Shown: positions 16,983-26,672, counted from the stretch's first letter. The stretch: 64,000 nucleotides of DNA from JAWXBT01 sp964523015 (GCA_964523015.1 CAZFXN010000002.1:1-64000), one strand, 5' to 3'. A program made the numbers and translations. Notes: generated by a model not told the origin, from the letters alone.

Positions 16983-18509
16983 TTAACGAGTAGGTCTTAG
17001 ACGGTAATAGACTAAACTTTCTTGAACATCACTCATGCGGTAATACTTTTTAACCCAATCAGGATGTTCCCAGGTTGCAGTTTTATCAAGGATCATTACA
17101 TCGTACTGAGTATTAATCCCTCCGGGATTTGCATCTGTTTGATATACGACTCTCTTTTCATACTTACGAATATAGTACGGCAGTGGCCAGTAAGACTTCA
17201 CTCCGATTAATACTCGGGCAGTTGGAATCCGTTTACGATAACTCTCAATATCCTCTAACATTCTAACAATGCCACTTGAAGTATGCACATATGAATAAGG
17301 ATTATTATTGCCGTAAGGAATCTTGATATTAAAGGTATAAGAATTAATAAGGGAAAATATAGCTATCACAAAAATTACTAAGCAACCAATTCTCTTAACT
17401 ATTAAGCTTTGCTTTTCAGCAGTAGAAACAGTGGTAAAAATATTTGCAAAAACATTGATCAATTTTACTAAAAGGTATCCTGTTAAAATAACCAGTGGCC
17501 CAGTTTGATTAATAATAAGCCAAGGAGTTTTATACTTAACGTAACCATAAACTAAGCATTCAATAATTGACCAAACAAAGATAAAGCGAAGAAAGGTATC
17601 ATTAAATAACGATCTGAATGCTTCTAAGTATTTTTTATTCTTAGTACTCAATATAAATAAAATACTGAGCACTAGGATAAAGAAAGCTGGTGCATAGAAA
17701 AGCCAGGGTTCTGTTTTTAAAATAATCTCAGCGTAATAAGCAAAAGGTTTAAAGTGTCCAGTATCTGATGTATTTCTGCTGATCCATTGAGGAACAGCTA
17801 AAAACATCTCTCGAATGCCGTTAAACCACCTAAAGCCGGCACTAAATGTGCCTAACAGTATAATAGTAAAAAGAATAAGACTCTTTACTATGTCATGTGA
17901 GGACTCTTTTAAAATTTTTAAAAATGCAATTGGGCCAAACGTTACTAAAAGCCCCATAAATATGGCGAATCCAGTAATAATAAATGTTTCTTTTGTAGCA
18001 ATAAGCAAAGCTAAAGAAACTGCGATATGGATTAAGAGTTTACTCTCTCTACTTTCAAAGTATTTAAATATAGAGAATCCAAACCAAAGAGAGAGAAAAA
18101 CAAAGGTCATCTCATGAATAGCGTACCGGGAGTGAAAAATCATCGAGGGCGAAATTGCCAAAAGTAACGCACTAACTAATACGAATAAAACACCGCGAGA
18201 TAAAAAAAACATTGGGAGTAAACAGATTCCAGTTCCAGCAATAATGCTTGGCATCCGAATAGAAAGCTCACTATCTCCATACCCCCAACGAATAAACTGA
18301 GCAAAATAAAAATAAAAAGGGCCGTGATAATTTTCATGTAAGTAAGGATAGTATCCACGATTAACCATCTCTCTTAAAAAATGGTAGTTAACCCCCTCAT
18401 CATGGTGAAAAGGACGGAGGTCGATCGCGTAGCAACGAAGCAAGAATGCTGAAACAATTATTAGAATCAAAAAAAATAGTGTTCGGTTATTTAAGGCCGA
18501 TTCTTTCAT
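16983..18509 (-). CDS. Membrane glycosyltransferase of the TIGR03663 / GT39-like type
   Basis: The 508-residue protein has about eleven membrane segments. Its first periplasmic loop begins LRPFHHDEGVNYHFL (residues 31-45). The acidic HDE after the first helix is the catalytic-loop position of GT-C transferases, and this opening matches proteins annotated as TIGR03663. A soluble C-terminal region (about 420-508) is also typical. It probably transfers a sugar from a lipid carrier at the periplasmic face. It is 4 bp downstream of the acyl-CoA dehydrogenase gene on the same strand. Confidence 0.75.
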   Translation of the reverse strand: MKESALNNRTLFFLILIIVSAFLLRCYAIDLRPFHHDEGVNYHFLREMVNRGYYPYLHENYHGPFYFYFAQFIRWGYGDSELSIRMPSIIAGTGICLLPMFFLSRGVLFVLVSALLLAISPSMIFHSRYAIHEMTFVFLSLWFGFSIFKYFESRESKLLIHIAVSLALLIATKETFIITGFAIFMGLLVTFGPIAFLKILKESSHDIVKSLILFTIILLGTFSAGFRWFNGIREMFLAVPQWISRNTSDTGHFKPFAYYAEIILKTEPWLFYAPAFFILVLSILFILSTKNKKYLEAFRSLFNDTFLRFIFVWSIIECLVYGYVKYKTPWLIINQTGPLVILTGYLLVKLINVFANIFTTVSTAEKQSLIVKRIGCLVIFVIAIFSLINSYTFNIKIPYGNNNPYSYVHTSSGIVRMLEDIESYRKRIPTARVLIGVKSYWPLPYYIRKYEKRVVYQTDANPGGINTQYDVMILDKTATWEHPDWVKKYYRMSDVQESLVYYRLRPTR

Positions 18510-18513
18510 GCGT

Positions 18514-19680
18514 TTATCGTGATTTGGGCAGACCTAAAAGCCTCTCTGCTATAATACTACGTTGAATCTCTGAGGTACCTGCAGCAATGGTGCGGCCCCT
18601 AGAATAAAGGTATCGATGCATATCATCGCCATTCTCTTTAGAATTCTCTGATAGAGCTGCTGCTACACCGTTAAACTTTAAGGCAAGTTTTGCGATCTCT
18701 TGAAATGATTCACTCCAAAAAAGCTTATCTAGGGATCCTTCAGCCCCTGGAGTTTTCCCATTTGAGTATTCAATTAAATGCTCATAGGCAAGCGCTCTGA
18801 CCGCACAGGCATTAATAACTAAACGATCTAATTCAGCTTTAAGGTGGCTATGTTTTTTCTGGTCATACCTTTTAAGCATATCTCGAATAGCAACCTCTGA
18901 CTGAAGTTGTCTTGAAAAAGTAAGGACAACTCTTTCAAACATTAAAGTAGATATTGCGATCTTCCATCCTTCACCAACAGATCCAACTACCGCATCATCA
19001 GGAACAAAAACATCTTCAAAAAACACTTCGTTAAACTCATCATCTCCGCTAATTTGCCTTAACGGTCTTACGGTAATTCCAGGGGTTTTCATTGATACTA
19101 ACAGGTAAGTTAGCCCCTCGTGTTTTTTGCCTCCCTCACCGGTGCGACCGGTGCGACCGGTGCGGCACAGGATGAAACACCAATCAGCGATATGAGCAAA
19201 ACTTGTCCAAACTTTCTGGCCTGTAATTTTAAAACCACCCTCTGCTTTAACTGCTTTGGTTTTAATCGCTGCTAGATCGCTACCCGCACCAGGCTCAGAA
19301 AACCCCTGACACCAAATTTCCTCAGCAGTTAAGATCTTTGAGAGATACTTTTCTTTTTGCTCTTTAGTGCCGTGCTTAATTAGAACTGGTCCAACCATGG
19401 TCAAACCAAAGAGACCTAAAAGCTGTGGTGCTGAAACATTCACTAGCTCCTCTTGAAGTACTGCCTCCTCAACAAGACTCAAACCTCGTCCACCGTATTC
19501 AGTAGGCCAGTGAACACCAACCCAATTTGAAGCCGCCAATTCCTTTTGCCAAGATCGGCCAACTTCTATAAAAGCATCAAGTCCAGGATCGTTAAGCTTT
19601 GGTGGCTTATGTGTTTTAAGCCATTTTGAGAATTCGTTTCTAAACTCTTCAACTTTGGGAGAGAGTGATAATTTAAGCAC
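18514..19680 (-). CDS. Acyl-CoA dehydrogenase
   Basis: This FAD-dependent enzyme of 388 residues oxidises an acyl-CoA to the enoyl-CoA and passes electrons to ETF. The N-terminal helical domain, the flavin-contact segment WCQGFSEPGAGSDLAAIKT (about 137-155), the KVWTSFAH segment, and the C-terminal RGRTIAAGTSEIQRSIIAERL (split signature near 360-380) identify the family. Chain-length preference cannot be read. A three-fold RTG repeat (19138-19164) inserts into a surface loop. The Fe-S oxidoreductase at 56-58 kb may accept its electrons through ETF. Confidence 0.92.
   Translation of the reverse strand: MLKLSLSPKVEEFRNEFSKWLKTHKPPKLNDPGLDAFIEVGRSWQKELAASNWVGVHWPTEYGGRGLSLVEEAVLQEELVNVSAPQLLGLFGLTMVGPVLIKHGTKEQKEKYLSKILTAEEIWCQGFSEPGAGSDLAAIKTKAVKAEGGFKITGQKVWTSFAHIADWCFILCRTGRTGRTGEGGKKHEGLTYLLVSMKTPGITVRPLRQISGDDEFNEVFFEDVFVPDDAVVGSVGEGWKIAISTLMFERVVLTFSRQLQSEVAIRDMLKRYDQKKHSHLKAELDRLVINACAVRALAYEHLIEYSNGKTPGAEGSLDKLFWSESFQEIAKLALKFNGVAAALSENSKENGDDMHRYLYSRGRTIAAGTSEIQRSIIAERLLGLPKSR
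19138..19164. repeat. 9-bp tandem repeat (three copies) in acyl-CoA dehydrogenase
   Basis: ACCGGTGCG is repeated three times without a gap and encodes RTGRTGRTG. The frame is kept. It is GC-rich against an AT-rich gene, which makes it stand out. Confidence 0.92.
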
Positions 19681-19710
19681 AGAAACTTCCTATAATTGAA
19701 ATCGGTAAAT

Positions 19711-20451
19711 TTAACGAGCTAAGTTTGCACCAGCTGCACTTTCAATAAACCAGCCAACTTTGCCCTTTGCTTTTTTATAAATCGCAGCAGGATAAGTTAA
19801 CTCATCAACATCAGTTTCAAGAATCTCTCTTACAATATCAGCTTTTTTATTCCCTGATACTATAAAAATTACCCGCTTTGCCTCAGTAATAAGTGGAAAA
19901 GTTATGGTTATTCGATCTTTAGTTATTTCGTCAGTAACAACACTTTCACATAATGTTTTGTTAGATTTTAAAGCAGGAGAGTTTGGAAACAAAGAGGCGG
20001 TATGACCATCCTCTCCAAGACCTAAAAGAACAATATCAATAGATGGAATTACACCATCGGCCACTTTAGTTACCTTTCTTATCGTTTCTTCATACTCTTT
20101 AGCACCTGCTGCTGGTGTATTAAGTGTAGTATTGACTGGATAGACTTCAGGTTTACTCTTATTTAAACGATCAAGTAATGTCTCTTTAGTCATATGATAA
20201 TTACTCTGAGAATCCTCTTTAGAAACCCATCTTTCATCACCCCAAAGAATGGAGACCTTCTCCCATGGAATTGCTCCTACAAATGGAGGGAGTGACAGCT
20301 TTCGATAAATCGATGCGGGTGTCTTGCCTCCTGCTAAAGAGATTACGCAATGCCCCCTTGCATTAACTGCATCTTCAATTAGAAACCGAATCTCTTCAGC
20401 TACGGTGTGGGCGAAAATATTAGAATCTATTATTTCTGTTGATACACTCAT
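19711..20451 (-). CDS. pgl: 6-phosphogluconolactonase
   Basis: This enzyme hydrolyses 6-phosphogluconolactone in the oxidative pentose phosphate pathway (DevB/Pgl type, glucosamine-isomerase fold). The motifs SLAGGKTPASIYRKL (residues 39-53), WGDERWV (about 70-76) and LGLGEDGHTASLFP (about 143-156) are all present. The 246-residue length is normal. It is last of the tal-zwf-opcA-pgl run on the minus strand. Confidence 0.95.
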   Translation of the reverse strand: MSVSTEIIDSNIFAHTVAEEIRFLIEDAVNARGHCVISLAGGKTPASIYRKLSLPPFVGAIPWEKVSILWGDERWVSKEDSQSNYHMTKETLLDRLNKSKPEVYPVNTTLNTPAAGAKEYEETIRKVTKVADGVIPSIDIVLLGLGEDGHTASLFPNSPALKSNKTLCESVVTDEITKDRITITFPLITEAKRVIFIVSGNKKADIVREILETDVDELTYPAAIYKKAKGKVGWFIESAAGANLAR

Positions 20452-20493
20452 ATCGTTATGATTATTTCAGTTATAAAAATCATTAAATGGAAG

Positions 20494-21573
20494 TTATGAA
20501 AATCTGTATCCCTGACTTAGCTTCTCTAAATCGACAGCTTGCCTTAGTGCGTTATCATACTGATTTACAGAGGTCCCTGCCAGAAAAAAACGCTGAAGTA
20601 GTTCAAGTTTTGAAGATTCTTTTAGATTATAACTTGTTCTGAACTCAACTTTACCCTTAGCAATGCATTCTATCGAGTTGTTTATCCTAGTGAGCTCAAC
20701 ACTTAACTTATCATTGGACTCATCCCCTTGCAGGAGAAAATCGAAATTTAAACTCTGAGGTCCAGGGGTATTCCCAGATTGAAAGAAACCTAATTCGATA
20801 CCTCGTCCCTCTCGTGTCTTACACTCAAAAGAATCTAGCCCAAAAGCCACTACCTCTAACTTAAGACAACCAAGGATCCAACCAGCAAAAAAATACGAGG
20901 CGATCGAAATCTCTCCACTTTTATCTGTAACAGTACCAATTGATATCCTATCTATAAAGTTAAGTCGGCTACCAATTGATGGGATCTCAAAAAGCATTCG
21001 CACAGCTTCGCGCCACTGAGACAGATTGAGCCACTGTATATCAATTCTTGTATTAGAAAATCGATTGAGCGATTCAGCATTGGTTAAGCCACCAAGTAGC
21101 CCACTGTCGTAGATGACTCTCTCAGAAAGTTCAACAATATTCTTTACTACAGCATCAGTCATTGACTTTGAATCTAAGATAAATACATCTGTTGAAACAC
21201 CGGTCAGAAGATGGCTTCTTAATATCGAAGTAACTAATGATACTTGAGAGGGAGCACACTCGATCTTTATTATTTCTGAACAGATATGATCCTCACTTGA
21301 GAGAATCTCACACCGAGCTGAAATTCGATAAGGAAGATCCCCAAGCTCTTTAGTAAAAGAGAGTAAAAAAAATCGCGCTGGGTTAAATTTAATTAGATGA
21401 TCTAAAAGCTCGGCATCCTCTTTTTGAGAATCTGAAGTAATCATTATTACATTGTGAGTAGAGAACGAAGTATGAGCTTGTGTACCGTCACCGACATTAC
21501 TTTTAAGGTCGATAAGGGTCTGCTCTAGATCGACCAATTTTAATTCAACAAAATTTTCTTTATTTTGTGCCAT
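20494..21573 (-). CDS. opcA: Glucose-6-phosphate dehydrogenase assembly protein OpcA
   Basis: OpcA activates or assembles Zwf in cyanobacteria and actinobacteria. The protein has 359 residues with the OpcA layout: a diverged N-terminal Rossmann-like half with NPARFFLLSF (about residues 68-77), a middle segment LSERVIYDSGLLGG, and a C-terminal domain preceded by WLNLSQWREAV. Its place between zwf and pgl, 11 bp from zwf, is the classic context and largely decides the call. The sequence is less conserved than its neighbours. Confidence 0.85.
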   Translation of the reverse strand: MAQNKENFVELKLVDLEQTLIDLKSNVGDGTQAHTSFSTHNVIMITSDSQKEDAELLDHLIKFNPARFFLLSFTKELGDLPYRISARCEILSSEDHICSEIIKIECAPSQVSLVTSILRSHLLTGVSTDVFILDSKSMTDAVVKNIVELSERVIYDSGLLGGLTNAESLNRFSNTRIDIQWLNLSQWREAVRMLFEIPSIGSRLNFIDRISIGTVTDKSGEISIASYFFAGWILGCLKLEVVAFGLDSFECKTREGRGIELGFFQSGNTPGPQSLNFDFLLQGDESNDKLSVELTRINNSIECIAKGKVEFRTSYNLKESSKLELLQRFFLAGTSVNQYDNALRQAVDLEKLSQGYRFS

Positions 21574-21584
21574 TTAATCTGCAC

Positions 21585-23117
21585 CTAAAGACGACGCCAA
21601 CGGTGATTCTCCCGCCGCAATAAATCAGCAGCCTCTTTTGGTCCCCAACTACCAGCATCATAACGAACCAGTGCTGGATCACTACTTCCTTCCCAAACTT
21701 CAAATATTGGCTTTAAAATATCCCAAGCCTCTTCAATTTCATCATCTCGAGTAAAAAGAGTAGCATCCCCTTTCATCGCATCTAAAAGTAACCGCTCATA
21801 AGCTTCTGGTGATGGCACTCCAAAAGAATCACCATACTGAAATTCCATCACAACTGGTTGGGACCTCATCCTCGGACCAGGAGGTTTCGAACTTATTTTT
21901 AGTGAGATCCCCTCTTTTGGTTGCACTTGAATAGCTAAAACATTCTGTTCAATTTGCTTGTAGCCTAGCCCTTTAAAAAGTGCTTCCGGGGGTTTTTGAA
22001 AAAATATTGTTATCTCTGTAATTCTCTTTGGAAGCCTCTTGCCAGCTCTTAGATAAATAGGAACACCGGACCAACGCCAATTATCAATTCCTAAACGGAG
22101 AGCTGCAAAAGTTTCAGTTTGAGATTTAGGATTGACACCCGGCTCCTCTGTGTACCCTAAAACCTCTTTCCCTTCAACAATGCCACGGGTATATTGAGCT
22201 CTAACTGTATTAGCTTTTACCTCAACAGGATCCAGCCGTTTTATACTTTTTAAAACTTTGACCTTTTCATCTCTGATACTATCAGCATCAAGATTAATTG
22301 GTGGTTCAATACAAAGTAGAGAGAGAACCTGCATTACGTGATTTTGAATAATATCTCGGGTGATTCCAGTTCCATCAAAATATCCACCCCGTGATTCAAC
22401 CCCGACTGATTCAGCAACTGAGATCTGAATATGATCAATATAACGATGATTCCAGAGCGGTTCAAAAATTCCATTAGTAAAACGAAAAACTAAGATATTT
22501 TGAACAGTCTCCTTTCCTAGATAATGATCAATTCTAAATATCTGACTTTCAGCAAAACTTTGGCACAGATCCAAATTTAATATTCGAGCAGATTCCAAAT
22601 CATTCCCGAAAGGCTTTTCAACAATTATGGAGGTAGCCCTAACCCCTCGTTTAGGATCTTCGACTAACTGAGCCCTTTTAAGAGAGGCGGCAATCTCACC
22701 AAAAAACTTTGGAGCAGTCGCCAAGTAATAAAGGTAATTAAAATTCTCTTTATACTCTACCCCTATCTTCTCTAACCGAACCTTAAGGGCATCATAATCA
22801 TCCTGAGTATCGAATCTTAACTGATGATAGAATATATTTTGAGAGAACTTATCCCAAGCTTCTTTTGATATCTTTCTACGAGAATGCTTCTTTACACCCT
22901 CCCAAAGAGCCGCTCTAAAATCTTCATCAGATTGTTCACTTCTAGCCGCACCTACAACAACAAAGCTAGCTGGTAAATAATTATCCTCAGCAAGATTACA
23001 AAGTGCTGGAACTAATTTCCTATTGGTAAGATCTCCAGTTGCTCCACAGATAACTAAACAGGTAGCCGGTGCGTTTACAGACTTTTCACTGTGATCATCT
23101 AAAAAAGGATTAATCAT
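21585..23117 (-). CDS. zwf: Glucose-6-phosphate 1-dehydrogenase
   Basis: Zwf oxidises glucose 6-phosphate to the lactone with NADP+. The nucleotide motif ICGATGDLTNRKL is at residues 23-35, and the active-site signature RIDHYLGKETVQN with the catalytic His is near 195. At 510 residues it is full length. It follows tal by 34 bp and precedes opcA. Together they supply NADPH and pentoses. Confidence 0.97.
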   Translation of the reverse strand: MINPFLDDHSEKSVNAPATCLVICGATGDLTNRKLVPALCNLAEDNYLPASFVVVGAARSEQSDEDFRAALWEGVKKHSRRKISKEAWDKFSQNIFYHQLRFDTQDDYDALKVRLEKIGVEYKENFNYLYYLATAPKFFGEIAASLKRAQLVEDPKRGVRATSIIVEKPFGNDLESARILNLDLCQSFAESQIFRIDHYLGKETVQNILVFRFTNGIFEPLWNHRYIDHIQISVAESVGVESRGGYFDGTGITRDIIQNHVMQVLSLLCIEPPINLDADSIRDEKVKVLKSIKRLDPVEVKANTVRAQYTRGIVEGKEVLGYTEEPGVNPKSQTETFAALRLGIDNWRWSGVPIYLRAGKRLPKRITEITIFFQKPPEALFKGLGYKQIEQNVLAIQVQPKEGISLKISSKPPGPRMRSQPVVMEFQYGDSFGVPSPEAYERLLLDAMKGDATLFTRDDEIEEAWDILKPIFEVWEGSSDPALVRYDAGSWGPKEAADLLRRENHRWRRL

Positions 23118-23151
23118 ATCTTTACACTTTGTTCCAAAAACCTCTATCTAC

Positions 23152-24273
23152 TTAGCGAAGAGCTGCACATTTCTTTTCTACATCGGCAATAAGAGAATTA
23201 TAGGAATCGGCAAACACCTTAACCCCGGCCTCCTCAAGTTCTACTAAAAGCTTTGGAAAATTAAGCCCAACATTAGAAAGCTCATTAATAATCTTCTGAG
23301 CACCATCAAAATCCTCATTTATCTTGGCATTGACAGTAAGTTTTTCCATAAGGGCACTAAGAGTTTGAGGTGGTACAGTATTTACAGTGCTAGCACCGGC
23401 AAGTTCCTCAACATAGAGCACTGGAGAAAATTTCGGATTTTTTGTTCCTGTACTTGCCCAAAGAGGTCTCTGTATCCAAGCACCTTTTGCTTTCATTGCA
23501 TTAAATCTATTTGATGAGAAAAACTCTTCAAACTTTCGATAGGCCAGTTTTGAATTAGCTATTCCTACTTTACCGAAAAATTCATCTTTTCTATTAGCAT
23601 CAACCTCTTTAGATGCAACTCGCTCATCAAAATATTTTTCACAGATAGAATCGACTCGAGAGACAAAAAAACTAGCGACCGAACCAACTTTTGGATTTTT
23701 TCCAGCTGCCACTAGAGATTCAATTCCAGAAAAATAAGCGTCAATCACTTTAAGATAAACATCAACTGAAAAGATTAAAGTTATATTAACATTAATTCCT
23801 TCAGAGATAAGGGTCTTGATCGCCGGTAATCCCTCCTTAGTTGCCGGAACCTTAATCATAATATTTGGACGATTTAATCTAGTCCAAAGTCGTCGACCTT
23901 CCGCAATTGTGCCCTCAGTATCACGAGCAAGTAGTGGTGAGACCTCAATACTTGTATAACCATCACCTCCTGAGGTTCGATCGTACACGGGACGGAGCAG
24001 GTCCGCAGCATTGCCAACATCTGACACCATAAGAGTCTCTGTTAGATCAACGACTGAGTTTCCATCAGCAAGTAGCTTTTTTAGATCGGTATCATAAGTG
24101 GCAGATCCGGAAATTGCTTTTTGAAAAATTGTTGGGTTACTGGTCAGTCCTGAAACTCCAGCATCTATAAGATTTTTTAGCTCACCACTTTGAAGGATAT
24201 CTCTTGATAAATTATCGTACCAAATCGATTGGCCAACCTTGTTTAATGCTTCAATATTACTATTCTTTGCCAT
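23152..24273 (-). CDS. tal: Transaldolase
   Basis: Transaldolase transfers dihydroxyacetone between sugar phosphates. The 373-residue length and the opening VGQSIWYDNLSRDIL match the longer type found in cyanobacteria and actinobacteria. LTSNPTIFQKAI (about 43-54) and the Schiff-base lysine in IMIKVPATKEG (about 138-148) are present. It leads the operon, and a nested palindrome (24356-24430) lies about 80 bp upstream. Confidence 0.95.
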   Translation of the reverse strand: MAKNSNIEALNKVGQSIWYDNLSRDILQSGELKNLIDAGVSGLTSNPTIFQKAISGSATYDTDLKKLLADGNSVVDLTETLMVSDVGNAADLLRPVYDRTSGGDGYTSIEVSPLLARDTEGTIAEGRRLWTRLNRPNIMIKVPATKEGLPAIKTLISEGINVNITLIFSVDVYLKVIDAYFSGIESLVAAGKNPKVGSVASFFVSRVDSICEKYFDERVASKEVDANRKDEFFGKVGIANSKLAYRKFEEFFSSNRFNAMKAKGAWIQRPLWASTGTKNPKFSPVLYVEELAGASTVNTVPPQTLSALMEKLTVNAKINEDFDGAQKIINELSNVGLNFPKLLVELEEAGVKVFADSYNSLIADVEKKCAALR

Positions 24274-24564
24274 GCTCTTAGGTTTGTTAATAAAGTTAAT
24301 TGAAATTAGACCTGTCTATCCTAACACATAGATCCCCTATGCATAGGACTGACTATACCAAAGCATAGCAGATTTTGCTGGTTTCTTGACAAGCCTTCGG
24401 CTTGTCAGAATGTCTAATAATGCTTTGGTATTTACTCTTTGGCTCAATTCCTAACGAAATTGAGCTCGACCCAATTTTGAAAGATACTACGTTCTTTTTA
24501 TGAGGATTATTATAGTAGAACTAAAGACTATAACTTATTGAATTTTTAGAGATTATATTCGATT
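24274..24564. other. AT-rich intergenic region upstream of tal
   Basis: No convincing gene is present. The region contains the nested palindrome at 24356-24430 and presumably the tal promoter. I could not pick a clear -10/-35 pair. Confidence 0.4.
24356..24430. repeat. 75-bp nested palindromic element
   Basis: The outer arms TACCAAAGCAT (24356-24366) and ATGCTTTGGTA (24420-24430) are perfect complements. Inside is a second perfect hairpin, GACAAGC-CTTCG-GCTTGTC (about 24388-24406). A further ATGCTTTGGT occurs at 24835-24844. The design resembles a REP-like unit or miniature inverted-repeat element. No full second copy is seen in the window. Confidence 0.8.
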
Positions 24565-24825
24565 TTAATGATGTCTGAATGGAAACCTTATCTTTGTTGC
24601 CTGGCGATTTTTATTTTTACCATTGTTTGAATCAGCTGAATTAAGAGCATCCTCATCAACTGACTCACCCAGATCTCTTACTTTTTGAAAATCATCAATC
24701 TCCATTATAGAGACATTCCCAATAGCCTCTACCTCTGCCTTTATTTGGGCAAAATTACACCGTGGCACCCTCCGCCCAAAGGAGGCCTCCCCTTGCCTAA
24801 ATCTTAATGGTTTTCTTCTTGTCAT
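24565..24825 (-). CDS. Small hypothetical protein, 86 residues
   Basis: I do not recognise it. The N-terminus is basic (MTRRKPLRFRQGEASFGRR) and the middle has a short amphipathic stretch. The C-terminus is Asn/Lys/Asp-rich and ends RFPFRHH. No signal peptide or membrane helix is visible. The start lies just after a half-copy of the neighbouring palindrome (24835-24844). Coding is plausible but unproven. Confidence 0.4.
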   Translation of the reverse strand: MTRRKPLRFRQGEASFGRRVPRCNFAQIKAEVEAIGNVSIMEIDDFQKVRDLGESVDEDALNSADSNNGKNKNRQATKIRFPFRHH

Positions 24826-24969
24826 ATAGTTAAAATGCTTTGGTTATCACCCTAGTTTATAGACAAACTATCTGCTCAGATCTCTAATGCACTCTCTAAT
24901 GCAAGAATCTGACAACTATCCATCTAACTAACTAATTTTACTTGATTTGTCCAAGAACCAAAGGAAAAC

Positions 24970-25188
24970 ATGAAGAAAACAGCCCATTTTGTATGGCTTT
25001 ATTACAACCAAACTCTAAGTCTTAATTTCAGTTATGGTCAGACAGAGGAAAGGTGTCGCCTGGAGAATGAAAGAAAAAGTAGGTTTGAGATAATAAAGAT
25101 AATTAGCTCTAAAGCACTTAGAACGTTGGGTATAAAATATGAGTATTTTGCCTGTTCAATGATAATACTTTCCTCAAAAGCAGCATAA
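24970..25188 (+). CDS. Very small hypothetical protein, 72 residues (doubtful)
   Basis: The open frame begins with ATG after a weak purine stretch (CAAAGGAAAAC) and has a central basic, charged segment. No family is recognised. It lies in a gene-poor area and may be chance. Confidence 0.22.
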   Translation: MKKTAHFVWLYYNQTLSLNFSYGQTEERCRLENERKSRFEIIKIISSKALRTLGIKYEYFACSMIILSSKAA

Positions 25189-25267
25189 CATTCCCTCTTA
25201 CATAAAATGCCTTTATTTACTGTATATTTGTAAAAATATCTCGTGATAAAATTTTAGTAAATCAAAT

Positions 25268-25792
25268 ATGACTCCAGAGCCAGAAGAAAACAGGAAACAA
25301 GATCTACCTCCTAGTGAGACCGATGGAGATCTGGATCGGGAGGTCCTGATCTTAAGTATCGATCAGATAACTAAAGAAATATTTATCGGAAACGGTAATT
25401 CAGCGAAGGATCCAACTATCATTAGTGATAGAAAAATCAAAGGAATACTAAGTCTAAATGATGGGCTAAAACCAGAGGAGGCTTCCCGTCTTGGCGTAAA
25501 TGAAATAGCCACATTTTCACTCATTGACGGTGAGGGAAATGATTTAAGAGTTTTTGAGCGAGCAGTTTCTACTCTTGAACGAATGGTCGTTGATCATGGT
25601 CAAGTACTAATTCACTGTCATGCCGGACGAAGCAGGTCAGTAGTGATTGCTGCTGGATATATAATGAGAACTAGAGGCATAGAGCCGGAGGATGCTCTTA
25701 TGTATGTAGAGACAAGGCGAGAATCCGCAGTTGCTCCAGACTTAAAAAGATTACTTCACCTCATAAACTCTAAACCCACCTACTATAAATGA
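25268..25792 (+). CDS. Dual-specificity protein phosphatase family protein
   Basis: The 174-residue cytoplasmic protein has the Cys-based phosphatase signature HCHAGRSRS (residues 116-124), with nucleophile Cys117 and Arg123. A plausible general-acid Asp is at about 88 (SLIDGEGND), the normal DUSP spacing. The preceding core (KEIFIGNGNSAKD, then GILSLNDG) matches the DUSP fold opening. The first ~30 residues are charged and likely disordered. No kinase partner is adjacent. The nearest kinase-like gene is srkA, 13 kb away. Confidence 0.85.
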   Translation: MTPEPEENRKQDLPPSETDGDLDREVLILSIDQITKEIFIGNGNSAKDPTIISDRKIKGILSLNDGLKPEEASRLGVNEIATFSLIDGEGNDLRVFERAVSTLERMVVDHGQVLIHCHAGRSRSVVIAAGYIMRTRGIEPEDALMYVETRRESAVAPDLKRLLHLINSKPTYYK

Positions 25793-25966
25793 CATTAACC
25801 ATACATTAAGAGCCTCTAATTCACACTTTAGGTATTGTTCTCCATTACCCATCTATAAGGTGGCAGTTAGAATGGATTCTTACAAATAAGGATAGTAAGT
25901 TACCGCCAAACCAAAGCCATGCATAACATTATCTAATAGATCGGGTTAAATCTATTTGGTTTTGTT

Positions 25967-26611
25967 ATGGCTATAATTTGTAAAGAGCCTGATATCTCTA
26001 AGCCCTCTGGGCTTGATAACATTCCTCCGTCCCTACCCTCAGTATTAAAATCCACCCCTCAATTTGATATAGCTTTAATGGAGATATTTCCGGAAAATCC
26101 TGAGGCAAGTGGCAAGACAAATCACCAGGAGTTCGACGATTTAAAACAATTTCAGAAAGAGGTTATCGAAAAATGGGGAACTGGCTCAGAGGGTCAGGAA
26201 TTTAAAAGATTATATGATGCAGGACAAATTCAAATAACAGCTATCGGTGTTAAAGAATTAAGAACCTTAGATACAGAGGCAAAGCTTTTCTTTAGAGAGG
26301 GAGAGCTCTATTTAGGGACTATCAACGGAATAAAGTTACCACTTAAACATGAATTAGTTGCTGAGCAGCCTGTAAACTTAGTCAGAACGCCAGATGGGCA
26401 AGGATTAGTAATCGCCAATGGAAATCATCGAGTTTATAAAATTCTAGATCAGAAGAGCTCTGATTTTCCTCTTTATGCTGTTATTTATGATAGTCCAGAG
26501 ATCTTTAGACAAGCAATGGATCTACCATCCCCATTTAAACAACAAGCTGGCGGCCACTGGGGAAGTGTCGGCCCTTCATTGGTATATGGGAAAAGAAAGG
26601 AGGTGGCATAA
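25967..26611 (+). CDS. Hypothetical protein with ParB/Srx-like NGNHR segment
   Basis: The 214-residue protein is not firmly recognised. Residues near 150-160 read VIANGNHRVYKIL, reminiscent of the GxHR nucleotide-binding turn of ParB/sulfiredoxin-like domains, followed by FPLYAVIYDS. The N-terminal 70 residues are charged and Pro-rich. No signal peptide is seen. Its stop lies in the loop of a terminator hairpin, and its last ~15 codons are duplicated 2,895 bp downstream in the direct repeat. A ParB-like nuclease or toxin role would be conjecture. Confidence 0.6.
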   Translation: MAIICKEPDISKPSGLDNIPPSLPSVLKSTPQFDIALMEIFPENPEASGKTNHQEFDDLKQFQKEVIEKWGTGSEGQEFKRLYDAGQIQITAIGVKELRTLDTEAKLFFREGELYLGTINGIKLPLKHELVAEQPVNLVRTPDGQGLVIANGNHRVYKILDQKSSDFPLYAVIYDSPEIFRQAMDLPSPFKQQAGGHWGSVGPSLVYGKRKEVA

Positions 26612-26626
26612 CCACCCCCTTTATAT
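26599..26626 (+). terminator. Hairpin terminator spanning the stop codon, duplicated at 29494-29521
   Basis: GGTGG (26602-26606) pairs with CCACC (26612-26616), extended by G:C pairs, and is followed by CTTTATAT. The TAA stop of the upstream gene is in the loop. It sits between convergent genes in the inferred ancestral order. Confidence 0.55.
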
Positions 26627-26672
26627 CAATATTACAAAATTATTTAAGATAACTATTTGATATCAGTAATCC

